Of a stretch of 64,000 nt of DNA, positions 16,940 to 25,350 are shown one piece after another. The notes below the pieces were generated by a model, which saw nothing but the letters and a program-made list of their open reading frames with translations, was not told the origin of the DNA and searched no databases. Position 1 is the first letter of the stretch. Every line of letters begins with the position of its first letter. Origin of the DNA: Ruaniaceae bacterium KH17 (GTDB taxonomy: Bacteria > Actinomycetota > Actinomycetes > Actinomycetales > Actinomycetaceae); the NCBI GenBank assembly GCA_900199505.1, contig FZQV01000003.1:1-64000 (forward strand), in the 5' to 3' direction. The position numbers and the translations under genes were made by a program.

Positions 16940-17605
16940 ATGAGTCAGGCTACGGTGCATGCGCTGGACCGCGCCCGGCAGGCGCTCGCCGCCGCCGAGA
17001 CGCGTGCGGGTGTGCGGTCCTCGGGCGAACACGTGGAGCTCGGCGGGCTCACGCCGTTGTTCCGTGAAGGCTGGGCTCCCGGGCGTGTGGTGAGCGTGCA
17101 GGGCGCCACGAGCGCCGTGTTCGCTGCGGCTGCGGCGGCGATGGGTGCCGAGTGCTGGCTGGCCGCCGTCGGGATGAAGGATGTTGGATGGGCGGCCGCC
17201 GCCGGTGCGGGGATCGATCTGCGCCGGGTGGTGCTGGTGGATGCGGCCACTGCGGATGCGGTGGCGGTGTGCGTGGACGCGTTCGACGTCGTCGTGCTCG
17301 GGGATGTGGCTCTCGCGCCGGGCGAGCGACGCTCGCTGGAGGGCCGGATCCGGATGCGCCGCACCACGGTGCTCACACGCGGCACGTGGCCGGGTGCGGC
17401 GCAGGTTCGTGCGGAGGCGACTTGGACGAAGGGCTGTGGACGTGGTGACGGCTACCTGAGCGAGTGGGGTGTGCGTGCGAAACGCACCGATCGCTCGGCG
17501 CACGTGGAGTTACGCTGCACGGGGCTGATTGCGGAGTGCGCCGAGCTCGCGGCGGTGAGTGATCCGGTATCTGAACAACGCGCCCAGCTACGGGTGGTGA
17601 GCTGA
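16940..17605 (+). CDS. imuA': ImuA' mutasome accessory protein
   Basis: 221 aa RecA-like protein of the actinobacterial mutasome. The region 'LTPLFREGWAPGRVVSVQGATSAVFAAAAAAMGAECWLAAVG' corresponds to the degenerate Walker A part, and 'AFDVVVLGDVALAPGERRSLEGRIRMRRTTVL' to the following strands. A consensus GxxGxGKT is absent, consistent with ImuA' not being a real recombinase. Next to imuB (one-base overlap) and dnaE2, behind a LexA box: this order is diagnostic. Confidence 0.9.
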   Translation: MSQATVHALDRARQALAAAETRAGVRSSGEHVELGGLTPLFREGWAPGRVVSVQGATSAVFAAAAAAMGAECWLAAVGMKDVGWAAAAGAGIDLRRVVLVDAATADAVAVCVDAFDVVVLGDVALAPGERRSLEGRIRMRRTTVLTRGTWPGAAQVRAEATWTKGCGRGDGYLSEWGVRAKRTDRSAHVELRCTGLIAECAELAAVSDPVSEQRAQLRVVS

Positions 17606-19143
17606 TGTCCGCCCGTCGCTACTGCGTCCTCTGGGTGCCCGATTGGCCTATCGCCGCCGCGATCCAGGAGGGTCTCGCCGATCCGCTTGCGCCCATCGCG
17701 GTCCACAACAATCGCGGGCTGCTCGCCGTCTCCGCGCAGGCCCGGGCTGGCGGTGTCCGCACCGGCATGCGCCGCCGGAAAGCCCGGCAGATCTGCCCCG
17801 AGTTGGTGCTCCTCGCCGCCGATCCCGTGCGGGACGCCCGCGCCTTCGACGTGGTGCTGCGCGCGGCAAACGAGGCGATCGCCGCTCCCGCCGTGCTCCG
17901 CCCCGGCCTTGTCATGGCGCAGGCTCCCTCCCGTACCCCCGAGGAGGAGCTCGCGCAGGCGGTCACAAACGAGGTGGCGCGCGGCTCGGGAGTCGAGGGC
18001 TTCGTGGGGATCGCCAGCGGCTTCCTCACCGCGATCCTCGCCGCACGCGCCCAGGCGATCGTGCCGGAGAATGCCAGCGCGCGCTTCCTCGCGCCGTACC
18101 CGGTGACCGCGGTGCGGCAGGCGCTCCTCACGAAGTCTTCGCAACAGGAACTGGACGGCGTCTTCGATGCATTCGCGGTGCTCGGCGTGCGAACCCTGGC
18201 CGACGTCGTCGCCCTCCCGAAAGGGCACCTCGTCTCCCGCTTCGGCAAGGTGGGCGAGACGATCCATCTCCTCGCCAGCGGCGCGGACGTGCGCGCGCGC
18301 CCGGCGGAGGAACGTGGCGGAGACATCCACGTGGGGCGCGAACTCGATCCGCCCGCCGAGCGTGCGGACACCGCCGCCTTCGTGGTGCGTGCGATCGCCG
18401 AGGACCTCGCCGATCTACTCTCCGGGCGCTCCTGCGGCCGCCTGCTCGTGACCGTCCGCACGGAGGATGGCGGCGAACTGAACCGGGTCTGGATGATCGA
18501 GGGAGCGCTCGCCGCCGCCGAGATTACGGATCGCGTGCGCTGGCAGATCGACGGCTGGCTCTCCGGCCGTAGCGGCGGCAAGCCCACAGCCCCGCTGCGA
18601 TTCATCGAACTGGAGGCGCAGGAGGTGGACGGCGCCGCCGCCCGCACCGAGCAACTCTGGGGCCGCACCCGCTCCGCCGAGACCGCTGAGCGCGCCGTGC
18701 TGCGGCTCTCGGGGATGTACGGGGTGCAGGTGGCGCGCCCCGTGGTGCAGGGCGGTCGCGATCCGCGCTCCCGGGTACGCGTGGTGCCCTGGAACGACGA
18801 TCCCGCCCCGCAACGCCGGCTCGATGCACCCTGGCCCGGCGGCGTCCCCGAACCCTTCCCGCCCACGGTCTTTGAGGAGCCACGCCCCGTGCGGCTACTC
18901 GATACGGTCGGCAACGCGGTCACGGTGGGTGCATCCGGATCACTCAGCGCCGCACCCTCCAGGATTGAGGCCGACGGCGCCTCCTGGGACATCGAGGCAT
19001 GGTCCGGTCCGTGGCTCGTGAGTGAGCGGTGGTGGTCGCAGCCGCACCGGGCGGCGTGGCTACAGATCGTGCGGGCGGACGCGCCCGCGCTCCTGATCGC
19101 CGTGCGTGGCGGCGCGGCAGTGGTGGAGGGCGTATATGACTGA
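17605..19143 (+). CDS. imuB: ImuB, inactive Y-family polymerase, mutasome hub
   Basis: 512 aa Y-family fold protein ('CVLWVPDWPIAAAI...IAVHNNRGLLAVSAQARAGGV'). The catalytic DxD of the palm and the S-x-DE motif are missing, as in known ImuB proteins, which scaffold DnaE2 and ImuA' on the sliding clamp. The clamp-binding motif is usually QLxLW; here the matching place reads EQLWG at residues 349-353, two residues shorter. The C-terminal 150 residues include 'AWSGPWLVSERWW', the ImuB-C region that contacts partners. It overlaps dnaE2 by eight bases. Confidence 0.93.
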   Translation: MSARRYCVLWVPDWPIAAAIQEGLADPLAPIAVHNNRGLLAVSAQARAGGVRTGMRRRKARQICPELVLLAADPVRDARAFDVVLRAANEAIAAPAVLRPGLVMAQAPSRTPEEELAQAVTNEVARGSGVEGFVGIASGFLTAILAARAQAIVPENASARFLAPYPVTAVRQALLTKSSQQELDGVFDAFAVLGVRTLADVVALPKGHLVSRFGKVGETIHLLASGADVRARPAEERGGDIHVGRELDPPAERADTAAFVVRAIAEDLADLLSGRSCGRLLVTVRTEDGGELNRVWMIEGALAAAEITDRVRWQIDGWLSGRSGGKPTAPLRFIELEAQEVDGAAARTEQLWGRTRSAETAERAVLRLSGMYGVQVARPVVQGGRDPRSRVRVVPWNDDPAPQRRLDAPWPGGVPEPFPPTVFEEPRPVRLLDTVGNAVTVGASGSLSAAPSRIEADGASWDIEAWSGPWLVSERWWSQPHRAAWLQIVRADAPALLIAVRGGAAVVEGVYD

Positions 19144-22100
19144 GAGCTACGCCGAGCTTCACGCGCATTCTGCGTTCTCCTTCCTCGACGGCGCCAACCA
19201 GCCGAGCGAACTGGTGGCCGAGGCGGTGCGGCTCGGGCTTACCGGCCTCGGCATCACCGATCACAACGGTCTCTACGGGGTGGTCCAACTCTCCGAGGCG
19301 GCGCGCGCGGCGGGCCTACCCACCGTGATCGGCGCCGAAGTGACGCTCGGTGGCGCGCCCCGAACCGGCGGCAAAGCGGCCACGCGTATCGACGCCTACG
19401 ATCCCGCCGGCTCACACCTCGTGATCCTGAGCCGGGGACCCGAGGGCTATCACCGGCTCTCCCGCGCCCTCGCGCTCGCACACCTGGCCACCGGCAAGAA
19501 GGATGCCATCGATATCCGGCTCGAGGAGCTTGCCGAGCAGTCGCGTGGCGAGTGGTTGGTGCTCACCGGCTGCCGCAAGGGAACGGTGCGAAGGGCCCTG
19601 GCCGACGGCGGTGAGCCGGCTGCCCGTGCAGCCCTCGCCGAGCTGGTGGGAGCCTTTGGTCAGGAGAACGTGGCGGTCGAGATCACCGCGCGCGGCGCAC
19701 CCGAAGATTCGGAGATCCACGCCGCGTTGGCGGGCCTCGCCGAGGAGTTCGATCTGCCGCTCGTTGCCACCGGGGGAGTGCACTGTGCCCGGCCCTCCGA
19801 TCAGCGCCTGGCGGACGTGCTCGCGGCCACCCGCGCCCGCGCGGACGTGGAGGAGATCGAAGGCTGGTTACCCGCGTACCCTGCCCACCTGCGTTCCGCC
19901 GAGCAGATGCTGTGGCTGCACCGAGCCCACCCGCACGCCGTCGGGAATGCCGCCCGAATCGCCGCCGAACTCAGCTTCGATCTCACGCTCATCGCCCCGA
20001 GGCTCCCGGATTTCCCGGTGCCGGAGGGCCACACGGAGAGCACCTGGCTCACCGCGCTCACCGAACGTGGCGCAACGGAACGCTACGGCCCGCGCGGCGC
20101 CGAGCGGATGCCGGGCGCTTGGGCCACGATCGATCGCGAGCTCGCCATCATCAACCAACTCGGATTCCCGGGTTACTTCCTGATCGTGCACGAGATCGTC
20201 GAGTTCTGCCGCTCCCGCAATATCCTCTGCCAGGGTCGCGGCTCGGCGGCGAACTCGGCGGTGTGCTTCGCGCTCGGCGTGACCGCCGTGGACGCCGTGC
20301 GGCACAAGATGCTGTTCGAGCGCTTCCTCTCCTTGGGGCGGAGCGGTCCGCCGGATATCGATCTCGATATCGAATCGGGCCGGCGCGAGGAGGTGATCCA
20401 GCACGTCTACGAGCGGTACGGGCGCCACCACGCGGCGCAGGTAGCAAACGTGATCTCCTACCGCCCGCGCTCGGCCGTGCGCGATGCGGCCCGCGCCCTC
20501 GGCTACGACACCGGCCAGGCCGAGGCCTGGTCCAAACAGATCGAACGCTGGGGCCAGGTGCCGGACGATGTGGGCATCCCGGACCGCGTGGTCGAGATCG
20601 CGCGCCCCATGTTGCGCCTGCCGCGGCACCTCGGCATTCACTCGGGCGGAATGGTGCTGTGCGATCGGCCCGTGATCGAGGTGTGCCCGGTGGAGTGGGC
20701 CACGATGCCGGGCCGCACCGTGCTGCAATGGGACAAGGATGATTGCGCCGATGCCGGGCTCGTGAAGTTCGATCTGCTTGGCCTCGGCATGCTCACGGCG
20801 CTGCGGTACGCATTTGATGAGCTTGAATCCCGCGGGGTGTTGCACGAGGGCCGCCCGATCTCGATCCACAACCTGCCGCAAGAGGATCCGCGCGTCTATG
20901 AGCTGCTGTGTGCGGCGGAGACGGTGGGCGTGTTCCAGGTCGAATCGCGTGCCCAGATGGCCACGCTGCCGCGGCTACGGCCGCAGAACTTCTACGACAT
21001 CGTGATCGAGGTGGCGCTGATCCGGCCGGGCCCAATCCAGGGTAACTCGGTGAATCCGTTCATTCGCCGCAAGCTCGGCTACGAGGAGGAGACTTACCTG
21101 CATCCGCTCCTCAAGCCCGCGCTCGAGCGCACCCGCGGCGTGCCACTGTTTCAGGAGCAGCTGATGCAGATCGCCACCGATGTGGCCGGGTTCAGCCCCA
21201 GCGAGGCGGACGCGCTCCGGAAAGCGATGGGCTCCAAGCGTTCGCTGGAGCGGATGGCCGCGCTGAAGGGCCGGCTCATGGAGGGCATGGCGTGCAAGGG
21301 GATTTCCACCGAGATCGGCGAGCAGATTTATGCCAAACTCCAGGCCTTCGCAGATTTTGGCTTCCCCGAGTCACACGCCTTCTCCTTCGCCTACCTCGTG
21401 TACGTGAGTGCCTGGCTGAAGGTGCATCACCCCGAGATATTCTTTGCCTCGCTCCTGGCATCGCAGCCCATGGGTTTCTATTCGCCGCAGTCGCTCGTGG
21501 CGGACGCCCGGCGGCACGGCGTACGAATCCTCCCGGCGGATGTCACGGTTTCGCGCGTTCAGCCGTGTGTGGAGGATCTGCCCGACGGCGATCACGCACC
21601 CCACACTCGCAGGTCCACACTTGTGGATGCGAGTCCTGGGAAGGCGATCCGGCTCGGTCTCGCCGCGATCCGCTCGATTGGAACGAAGACCGCCGAGCAG
21701 ATTGTCGCTGTGCGGGAGCGCCAGCCATTCACGTCGCTCAGCGATCTCACCGCCCGGGTGAAGCTCTCGCGCGCCCAACTCGAAGCGCTTGCTTCCGCTG
21801 ACGCGCTGCAGGCGTGGGGGAGTAGGCGTCAGAACCTCTGGGCGGCAGGGGCACTTTCCGAGGAGTTCGGAATCGTGCGCGGCCAGTGGATCCAACCCCC
21901 ACTTCCGGGCACCGCGTTCGGTGCCGAAGCCCCCGAGCTGCCGCAGATGGACGAGGTGGAGGAGGCCGTGGCGGATGTTTGGGCAACGGGGGTATCGCCG
22001 CGCTCCTATCCCACTGAGTTCGTGCGCGAGGGCCTCGTGGGAGTCTTGACCACGGAGCAGGCGCGCACCGCCGAATCGGGCCGCCGCGTGAAGGTGGCCG

Positions 22101-22354
22101 GGGTCGTGACGCACCGGCAGCGCCCGGCAACCGCTCGCGGCGTCACCTTCCTATCTTTGGAGGACGAGACGGGACTGGTGAACGTCGTGTGCTCCGCGGG
22201 AGTGTGGGCGCGCCATCGGACGCTCGCGCGCACCAGCGCGGCTCTCATCATTCGGGGTGTGGTGGAGAGCAAGGACGGCGTAATGAACCTTGTTGCGGAC
22301 GGGATGGAAGAACTCTCCCTTCGGGTCCCGAGCCGATCGCGGGACTTCCGTTAG
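19136..22354 (+). CDS. dnaE2: Error-prone DNA polymerase III alpha subunit 2
   Basis: 1072 aa C-family polymerase that performs mutagenic lesion bypass with ImuA' and ImuB. The PHP domain starts 'YAELHAHSAFSFLDGANQP' and 'LGITDHNGLYGVV'. Palm motifs include 'CQGRGSAANSAVCFALGVT' and the catalytic aspartates in 'GPPDIDLDIES'. The helix-hairpin-helix and OB-fold ('VKVAGVVTHRQRPATARGVTFLSLEDETG') follow. The length and the missing C-terminal tau-binding part fit DnaE2 rather than DnaE1. ATG 19136 was chosen over the upstream frame start because it overlaps the imuB stop, as in other mutasome operons. Confidence 0.95.
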   Translation: MTESYAELHAHSAFSFLDGANQPSELVAEAVRLGLTGLGITDHNGLYGVVQLSEAARAAGLPTVIGAEVTLGGAPRTGGKAATRIDAYDPAGSHLVILSRGPEGYHRLSRALALAHLATGKKDAIDIRLEELAEQSRGEWLVLTGCRKGTVRRALADGGEPAARAALAELVGAFGQENVAVEITARGAPEDSEIHAALAGLAEEFDLPLVATGGVHCARPSDQRLADVLAATRARADVEEIEGWLPAYPAHLRSAEQMLWLHRAHPHAVGNAARIAAELSFDLTLIAPRLPDFPVPEGHTESTWLTALTERGATERYGPRGAERMPGAWATIDRELAIINQLGFPGYFLIVHEIVEFCRSRNILCQGRGSAANSAVCFALGVTAVDAVRHKMLFERFLSLGRSGPPDIDLDIESGRREEVIQHVYERYGRHHAAQVANVISYRPRSAVRDAARALGYDTGQAEAWSKQIERWGQVPDDVGIPDRVVEIARPMLRLPRHLGIHSGGMVLCDRPVIEVCPVEWATMPGRTVLQWDKDDCADAGLVKFDLLGLGMLTALRYAFDELESRGVLHEGRPISIHNLPQEDPRVYELLCAAETVGVFQVESRAQMATLPRLRPQNFYDIVIEVALIRPGPIQGNSVNPFIRRKLGYEEETYLHPLLKPALERTRGVPLFQEQLMQIATDVAGFSPSEADALRKAMGSKRSLERMAALKGRLMEGMACKGISTEIGEQIYAKLQAFADFGFPESHAFSFAYLVYVSAWLKVHHPEIFFASLLASQPMGFYSPQSLVADARRHGVRILPADVTVSRVQPCVEDLPDGDHAPHTRRSTLVDASPGKAIRLGLAAIRSIGTKTAEQIVAVRERQPFTSLSDLTARVKLSRAQLEALASADALQAWGSRRQNLWAAGALSEEFGIVRGQWIQPPLPGTAFGAEAPELPQMDEVEEAVADVWATGVSPRSYPTEFVREGLVGVLTTEQARTAESGRRVKVAGVVTHRQRPATARGVTFLSLEDETGLVNVVCSAGVWARHRTLARTSAALIIRGVVESKDGVMNLVADGMEELSLRVPSRSRDFR

Positions 22355-23541
22355 GACTCTGCTGGCTCTGTTGGCTCATCAAGCTCTGGGAGGGCATCGA
22401 ACGGTTCCTCACGTTGATAGAGCGCATTGAACACCGCCCACGCCACGGCCATTAATGGAATCGCCATGATCGCGCCGAATAGGCCGCCGAGGAGCGTTCC
22501 GGCGATGACGCCGATACCCACGGCGAGCGGGTGTAGCGCCACCTGCTTGCCCATCACGAGTGGCTGAAGAATGTGGCCTTCGATCTGACCGATCAGCGCC
22601 ACACCGAGCATGATCACGAGTGCCACGATCCAGCCCTTGGTTGCCAGTGCCACCACGGTCGCCACGATCATTGCCAGCGGCGCGCCGATCAGCGGAATGA
22701 ATGTTCCGATAAAGACCAGAACGGATAGTGGTGCGCTCAGTGGCACTTGGAAGATGGAGAGCAGAACAAAAGCCAGGATCCCCACAATGACGGCGATGAT
22801 CAAGGTGCCGCGTGCGTATCCCGCGAATGTGAACCATGCGGCAGACGCCGCGCGGTGGGTCTGTACCCGCCGACGAGAGGGAAGCATGTTGAGGAACCAC
22901 AGCCATATGCTTTCGCCGCGCATCACGAAATACACGGTGATGAACATCGCTAGGGCCAGCACCATGAAGATGATCGCCACGTTCCCTGCGTTCGAGACGA
23001 CCTGGCCGGCGAGCCCGGCGGCGTTGTGCTGAACGTAGTTGACGATCTCCTGTCCCATCTCATTCAGCCAGGTGAAGATCTCGCCACGGCTCACGATGAA
23101 GGGTAAGGAGCCGTCCTCAAGGAGGTCGAGAATCTGGCTGAGGCCATTTTGGAACTGCTGTGCGAGGTCCTCCCACTCGTTCACGATCGAGTAGACCACG
23201 TAGAACATGAGCCCCGCGAAGAACAGAATGAACAACACGAGCGAGATCACCATGGCGATGGCGCGCGGGATGTACTTCTCAGCCCAGTTGCAGATCGGAA
23301 TCAGTACCGAACTCATCACGAGTGCGAGGAATAGCGCCACGAATACCAGCGAGATCTGCAACGTCGCGAAGATGACCAGCCCGACGACGATAATGATCCC
23401 GATTGTGAGCCAGGCGGCCTGGCCAGTGCGCACCAACCAACCAGGAAGCCCATCGAGGGAACGGGAGCTATACGAGGCACGCGCCATCGAGTTGCGCGTC
23501 ACGGAGGCGCGTGGCGGGTGTTCCTGTGACTTGCTACTCAC
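22351..23541 (-). CDS. AI-2E family transporter (PerM/YdiK-like)
   Basis: 396 aa with about eight membrane helices. The first pair is 'WLTIGIIIVVGLVIFATLQISLVFVALFLALVMS'. The family signature region is 'VFIGTFIPLIGAPLAMIVATVVAL' with 'GHILQPLVMGKQVALHPLAVGIGVIAGTLLGGLFGAIMAIPLMAV'. Despite the name, most members are not shown to export autoinducer-2; some are Na+/H+ antiporters. Its stop overlaps the convergent dnaE2 stop by three bases. GTG start at 23541 is divergent from the ABC exporter. Confidence 0.9.
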   Translation of the reverse strand: MSSKSQEHPPRASVTRNSMARASYSSRSLDGLPGWLVRTGQAAWLTIGIIIVVGLVIFATLQISLVFVALFLALVMSSVLIPICNWAEKYIPRAIAMVISLVLFILFFAGLMFYVVYSIVNEWEDLAQQFQNGLSQILDLLEDGSLPFIVSRGEIFTWLNEMGQEIVNYVQHNAAGLAGQVVSNAGNVAIIFMVLALAMFITVYFVMRGESIWLWFLNMLPSRRRVQTHRAASAAWFTFAGYARGTLIIAVIVGILAFVLLSIFQVPLSAPLSVLVFIGTFIPLIGAPLAMIVATVVALATKGWIVALVIMLGVALIGQIEGHILQPLVMGKQVALHPLAVGIGVIAGTLLGGLFGAIMAIPLMAVAWAVFNALYQREEPFDALPELDEPTEPAES

Positions 23542-23600
23542 GTCTCAAGTTTGCCACGCATTCGGGAATCGAACCGTGATCTGACGTGTTGTCACCATCG

Positions 23601-23618
23601 CGGCGTAGTATTACGCCG
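23601..23618. promoter_or_regulatory. Candidate operator before the ABC exporter
   Basis: CGGCGTA-GTAT-TACGCCG is a perfect 7-base inverted repeat with a four-base spacer. It lies 17 bases before the GTG at 23635 and overlaps a possible -10 (TAGTAT). It is the size expected of a MarR- or TetR-type half-site pair, but no regulator gene is adjacent. Confidence 0.5.
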
Positions 23619-23634
23619 ACGTGAAAGGTTCTTC

Positions 23635-25350
23635 GTGCTAGTTAGACTTGTCGGCCGCTACATCCGCGGCCATGTTTGGGCGATCATCGCTGTTGCGGTG
23701 TTGCAGACCGTTTCGACGATCGCATCGCTTGCCCTGCCCTCGTTGAACGCGGACATCATCGACTCCGGTGTTGTGACGGGGGACATCGGTTACATTTGGC
23801 GCACTGGTGGCTGGATGCTTCTCATCTCGGCCGTTCAGGTAGCTGCGGCCATTATCTCTGCGTACCTGGGTTCGCGCATTGCGATGTCCGTGGGCCGTGA
23901 TGCACGCCGCGAGATGTTTGAGACAGTGCAGTCCTTCTCGTCGCTGGAGGTCTCTAGGTTCTCACCGCCGTCGTTGATTACTCGTAGCACGAACGATGTG
24001 CAGCAGGTGCAGATGGTGACGTTAATGACGCTCACCATCATCATCCAGGCGCCGATCACTCTCGTGGGCGGCGTGTTCATGGCTCTGCGGCAGGACACGC
24101 AGCTCTCGTGGATTCTGGTGGCCGTGATCCCTGTCCTCGCGCTCGTGATTGGCTTTCTCGCCACGCGACTCGGACCGCTCTTCCGCACTATGCAGGAGCG
24201 GCTCGACAATGTGTCGCGCGTGCTGCGTGAGCACCTGTCTGGCGTTCGCGTGATCCGTGCCTTCGTGATGCAGAAGGAAGAGAAGGAACGCTTCGCCACG
24301 GCGAACCAGGAGCTTCGTGACGTCTCCTTGAAGACGGGCATGCTGATGGCATTGATGTTCCCGGCCGTCACCTTTATCGTGATGGCCGCGCAGGTTGCCG
24401 TGATCTATTTTGGGGGTCACCGCGTTGAGGCGGGAATGGAAGTTGGCGCCTTGACAGCCTTCATCTCGTACCTCATGCAGATCTTCATGTCCGTGATGAT
24501 GGGGATGATGATGTTCATGATCGTGCCGCGTGCCGAAGTGTGCGCGGACCGGATTATGGAGGTCCTCACAACCACTCCGGCGATCTCCGATCCGGAATCG
24601 GGCAAGGTGCTCGACGGCGGTCGGGCCACGTTCGCGCTCAACGGTGTCAGCTTTCGTTTCCCGGGAGCCGAGCGGGATGTGCTCTCCAACATCACCCTGG
24701 AGCTTGCTCCCGGTACGACAACGGCGGTCATCGGTTCGACCGGTTCGGGCAAGACCACGCTCGTCAACTTACTGCCGCGGCTCATCGATCCCACGAAGGG
24801 CACGGTGACTGCGAATGGTGTTCCGCTGAGCAAACTCAGTCTGTCCGTGCGTGAAAGGGTGGCGCTTGTGCCGCAGCGTGCGCACCTCTTTGCTGGCACG
24901 GTGGCTTCCAACCTGCGACTCGGAGCTCCGGGGGCCACAGATGACCAGCTCTGGGAGGCACTCGATATTGCCCAGGCTCGCGAGTTCATCACCGATCTGG
25001 ATGCGGAGGTGGAGTCCGGCGGAAAGAACTTCTCGGGCGGCCAGCGGCAACGCCTCACGATCGCGCGGGCTCTGGTTCGCCGCGCCGATCTGACAGTCTT
25101 CGATGACTCGTTTTCTGCGCTCGACTATGCCACGGATGCGAAGCTCCGGGCGAGCCTTGATGAATTCCTTGCGGATGCGGCCGTCCTGATTGTGGGGCAG
25201 CGGGTCGCGACGATCCGGGGCGCGGACACGATTGTGGTGCTCGACGCCGGTGAAATAGTTGGTACCGGAACCCATGAGAGTCTGATGGCAACGTGCCCAA
25301 CATATGAGGAGATCGTACTGTCGCAGCTCACCGCTGAGGAGGCCGCATGA
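23635..25350 (+). CDS. ABC exporter half-transporter with degenerate ATP site
   Basis: 571 aa from GTG 23635, preceded by GAAAGG with six-base spacing. A six-helix transmembrane domain (residues about 1-310) precedes one NBD with Walker A GSTGSGKTT, signature FSGGQRQRLTIARAL and Walker B VFDDSFSALD. Asp replaces the catalytic Glu, and the H-loop His is replaced by Gln (LIVGQRVATI). That pattern marks the half that carries the non-hydrolysing site in heterodimeric exporters such as TM287/288 or BmrCD. It pairs with the next gene (ATGA overlap). The substrate, drug or lipid, is unknown. Confidence 0.9.
   Translation: MLVRLVGRYIRGHVWAIIAVAVLQTVSTIASLALPSLNADIIDSGVVTGDIGYIWRTGGWMLLISAVQVAAAIISAYLGSRIAMSVGRDARREMFETVQSFSSLEVSRFSPPSLITRSTNDVQQVQMVTLMTLTIIIQAPITLVGGVFMALRQDTQLSWILVAVIPVLALVIGFLATRLGPLFRTMQERLDNVSRVLREHLSGVRVIRAFVMQKEEKERFATANQELRDVSLKTGMLMALMFPAVTFIVMAAQVAVIYFGGHRVEAGMEVGALTAFISYLMQIFMSVMMGMMMFMIVPRAEVCADRIMEVLTTTPAISDPESGKVLDGGRATFALNGVSFRFPGAERDVLSNITLELAPGTTTAVIGSTGSGKTTLVNLLPRLIDPTKGTVTANGVPLSKLSLSVRERVALVPQRAHLFAGTVASNLRLGAPGATDDQLWEALDIAQAREFITDLDAEVESGGKNFSGGQRQRLTIARALVRRADLTVFDDSFSALDYATDAKLRASLDEFLADAAVLIVGQRVATIRGADTIVVLDAGEIVGTGTHESLMATCPTYEEIVLSQLTAEEAA

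Noticed and set aside
22351-23541. Autoinducer-2 export function for the AI-2E family protein
   Set aside because: The family name reflects one early report; sequence alone gives no support for AI-2 as substrate.
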